From Dehalococcoidia bacterium (GTDB lineage: Bacteria; Chloroflexota; Dehalococcoidia; GIF9; AB-539-J10), in assembly GCA_030669525.1 (NCBI GenBank), contig DAOVDO010000004.1, positions 1 through 15,685 on the forward strand: DNA of 15,685 nt. Direction: 5' to 3'. Below are positions 15,169 to 15,685 of this stretch, piece after piece; the stretch's first letter is position 1; every line of letters starts with the position of its first letter. The notes beneath the pieces were generated by a model. It ran no database searches, was not told where the DNA came from, and worked only from the letters and a program-made list of their open reading frames with translations. A program made the translations under genes and the position numbers.

Positions 15169-15685
15169 TCAGGAGAGCATGCCTAACCAACTAGTTCCTC
15201 CTAATTCACCGATTATAAAAATTAAGATAAGCACAACCACCTCAGCAAACTCATTAACAGCGCCGTAGTTATCTCCAGTAAGTCCTCCAAACTGGGAGCA
15301 AAGGTACTTGGAAAACGCCAGGAGAATAACACAAAGCACTGCCATAAGCATTACACTCCACCACCAGAGTAAAACCAGTGCTACAATCAAGGAAAATGCT
15401 GTTGCCACCGCCAACCCTTTCCACGTTGTCCCCTGTTTAATATCCCATCCCATCCCTTCTTTCTTGGCTGAAGGAAAGATAGAAGTGGTATAGACCATTC
15501 CCCAGCGGCTCAAAACGGGCATGAGTAGAAGGGCGGTTACTCGCAATTCCTGCGGTAGGGCGACCAGAGCCGCAAACTTGGCAATGATAAGGCAGCATCC
15601 CCCCGCCACACCAAAGCTCCCGGCTCGGCTATCAGACATGATCTTTAACCTGTCTGAAGTTAAGCTTTTGGGGGCAAGCCCGTCG
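15169..15685 (-). CDS. cobS: Adenosylcobinamide-GDP ribazoletransferase, C-terminal part cut by the window edge
   Basis: Integral membrane enzyme that joins adenosylcobinamide-GDP and alpha-ribazole to give adenosylcobalamin. The frame stays open past the ATG at 15639 to the window edge, and the upstream residues DGLAPKS...DRLKIM fit CobS just after its DxxDG metal motif, so 15639 is not the true start; 172 codons are visible and about 80 N-terminal residues are missing. DSRAGSFGV and the LCSQFGGLTGDNYGAVNE block are characteristic. Hydrophobic spans at about VAGGCCLIIAKFAAL, VTALLLMPVLS, the long WKGLAVATAF...LLAF region and VVVLILIFIIG suit the multi-pass fold. It is upstream of cobU on the same strand, matching the usual cob pairing. 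Any cobalamin riboswitch would lie outside the window. Confidence 0.9.
   Translation of the reverse strand, partial: DGLAPKSLTSDRLKIMSDSRAGSFGVAGGCCLIIAKFAALVALPQELRVTALLLMPVLSRWGMVYTTSIFPSAKKEGMGWDIKQGTTWKGLAVATAFSLIVALVLLWWWSVMLMAVLCVILLAFSKYLCSQFGGLTGDNYGAVNEFAEVVVLILIFIIGELGGTSWLGMLS

Noticed and set aside
15169..15639. cobS as a complete short gene starting at ATG 15639
   Set aside because: The frame stays open to the window edge with CobS-like residues (DGLAPKS...), so the gene is truncated by the window, not short.

Overview
The window looks like the replication-origin neighbourhood of a bacterial chromosome, most likely from a member of the Chloroflexota, class Dehalococcoidia. Three things point that way: the order dnaA, obgE, nadD, gyrB followed by hisS and rel, which I recall from Dehalococcoides-type genomes; cobalamin-salvage genes (cobU, cobS); and frequent GTG/TTG starts. 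The lineage is an inference from gene order and recalled families, since no rRNA gene is present. Most genes are housekeeping and tightly packed.

Layout. Positions 1-53 (-) hold only the first codons of an IclR-like regulator, with a clear sigma70-type promoter and a palindromic operator candidate. A small orphan lipoprotein follows (356-760, +). fmt (-) and dnaA (+) diverge from a 174-bp gap. A 173-bp AT-rich gap (3295-3467) then separates dnaA from obgE-nadD (+), and the + strand changes from C-rich to G-rich in this area, so I place the candidate oriC there. gyrB and hisS run on the - strand; rel-rpsT-lexA and a class II aldolase run on the + strand in a compact, partly overlapping array. 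ilvE (-) converges on the aldolase. An AsnB-like PP-loop protein with a C-terminal zinc ribbon (+) diverges from ilvE and converges on cobU-cobS (-). cobS runs off the right edge.

How the genes work together. The left and middle parts combine replication start (DnaA, GyrB), ribosome assembly and initiation (Fmt, Obg, S20), tRNA charging (HisRS) and two stress regulators (Rel for ppGpp, LexA for SOS). The right part is metabolic: branched-chain amino-acid transamination, a sugar-phosphate-type aldolase, an amidotransferase-like enzyme, and assembly of the lower ligand of cobalamin (CobU, CobS).

Main oddities. Obg has a changed G3 motif (EIPA in place of DxPG). DnaA has a changed Walker A first residue and a changed DNA-recognition signature (RNHAT for RDHTT). 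A 26-bp palindrome-like repeat occurs twice near the right end: one copy supplies the last residues and the stop codon of the AsnB-like protein, and the other lies in frame inside cobU. Several genes (fmt, obgE, rel) lack a Shine-Dalgarno sequence and have -10-like hexamers so close to the start that leaderless mRNAs are plausible. I saw no CRISPR array, tRNA, rRNA, transposase or phage gene.
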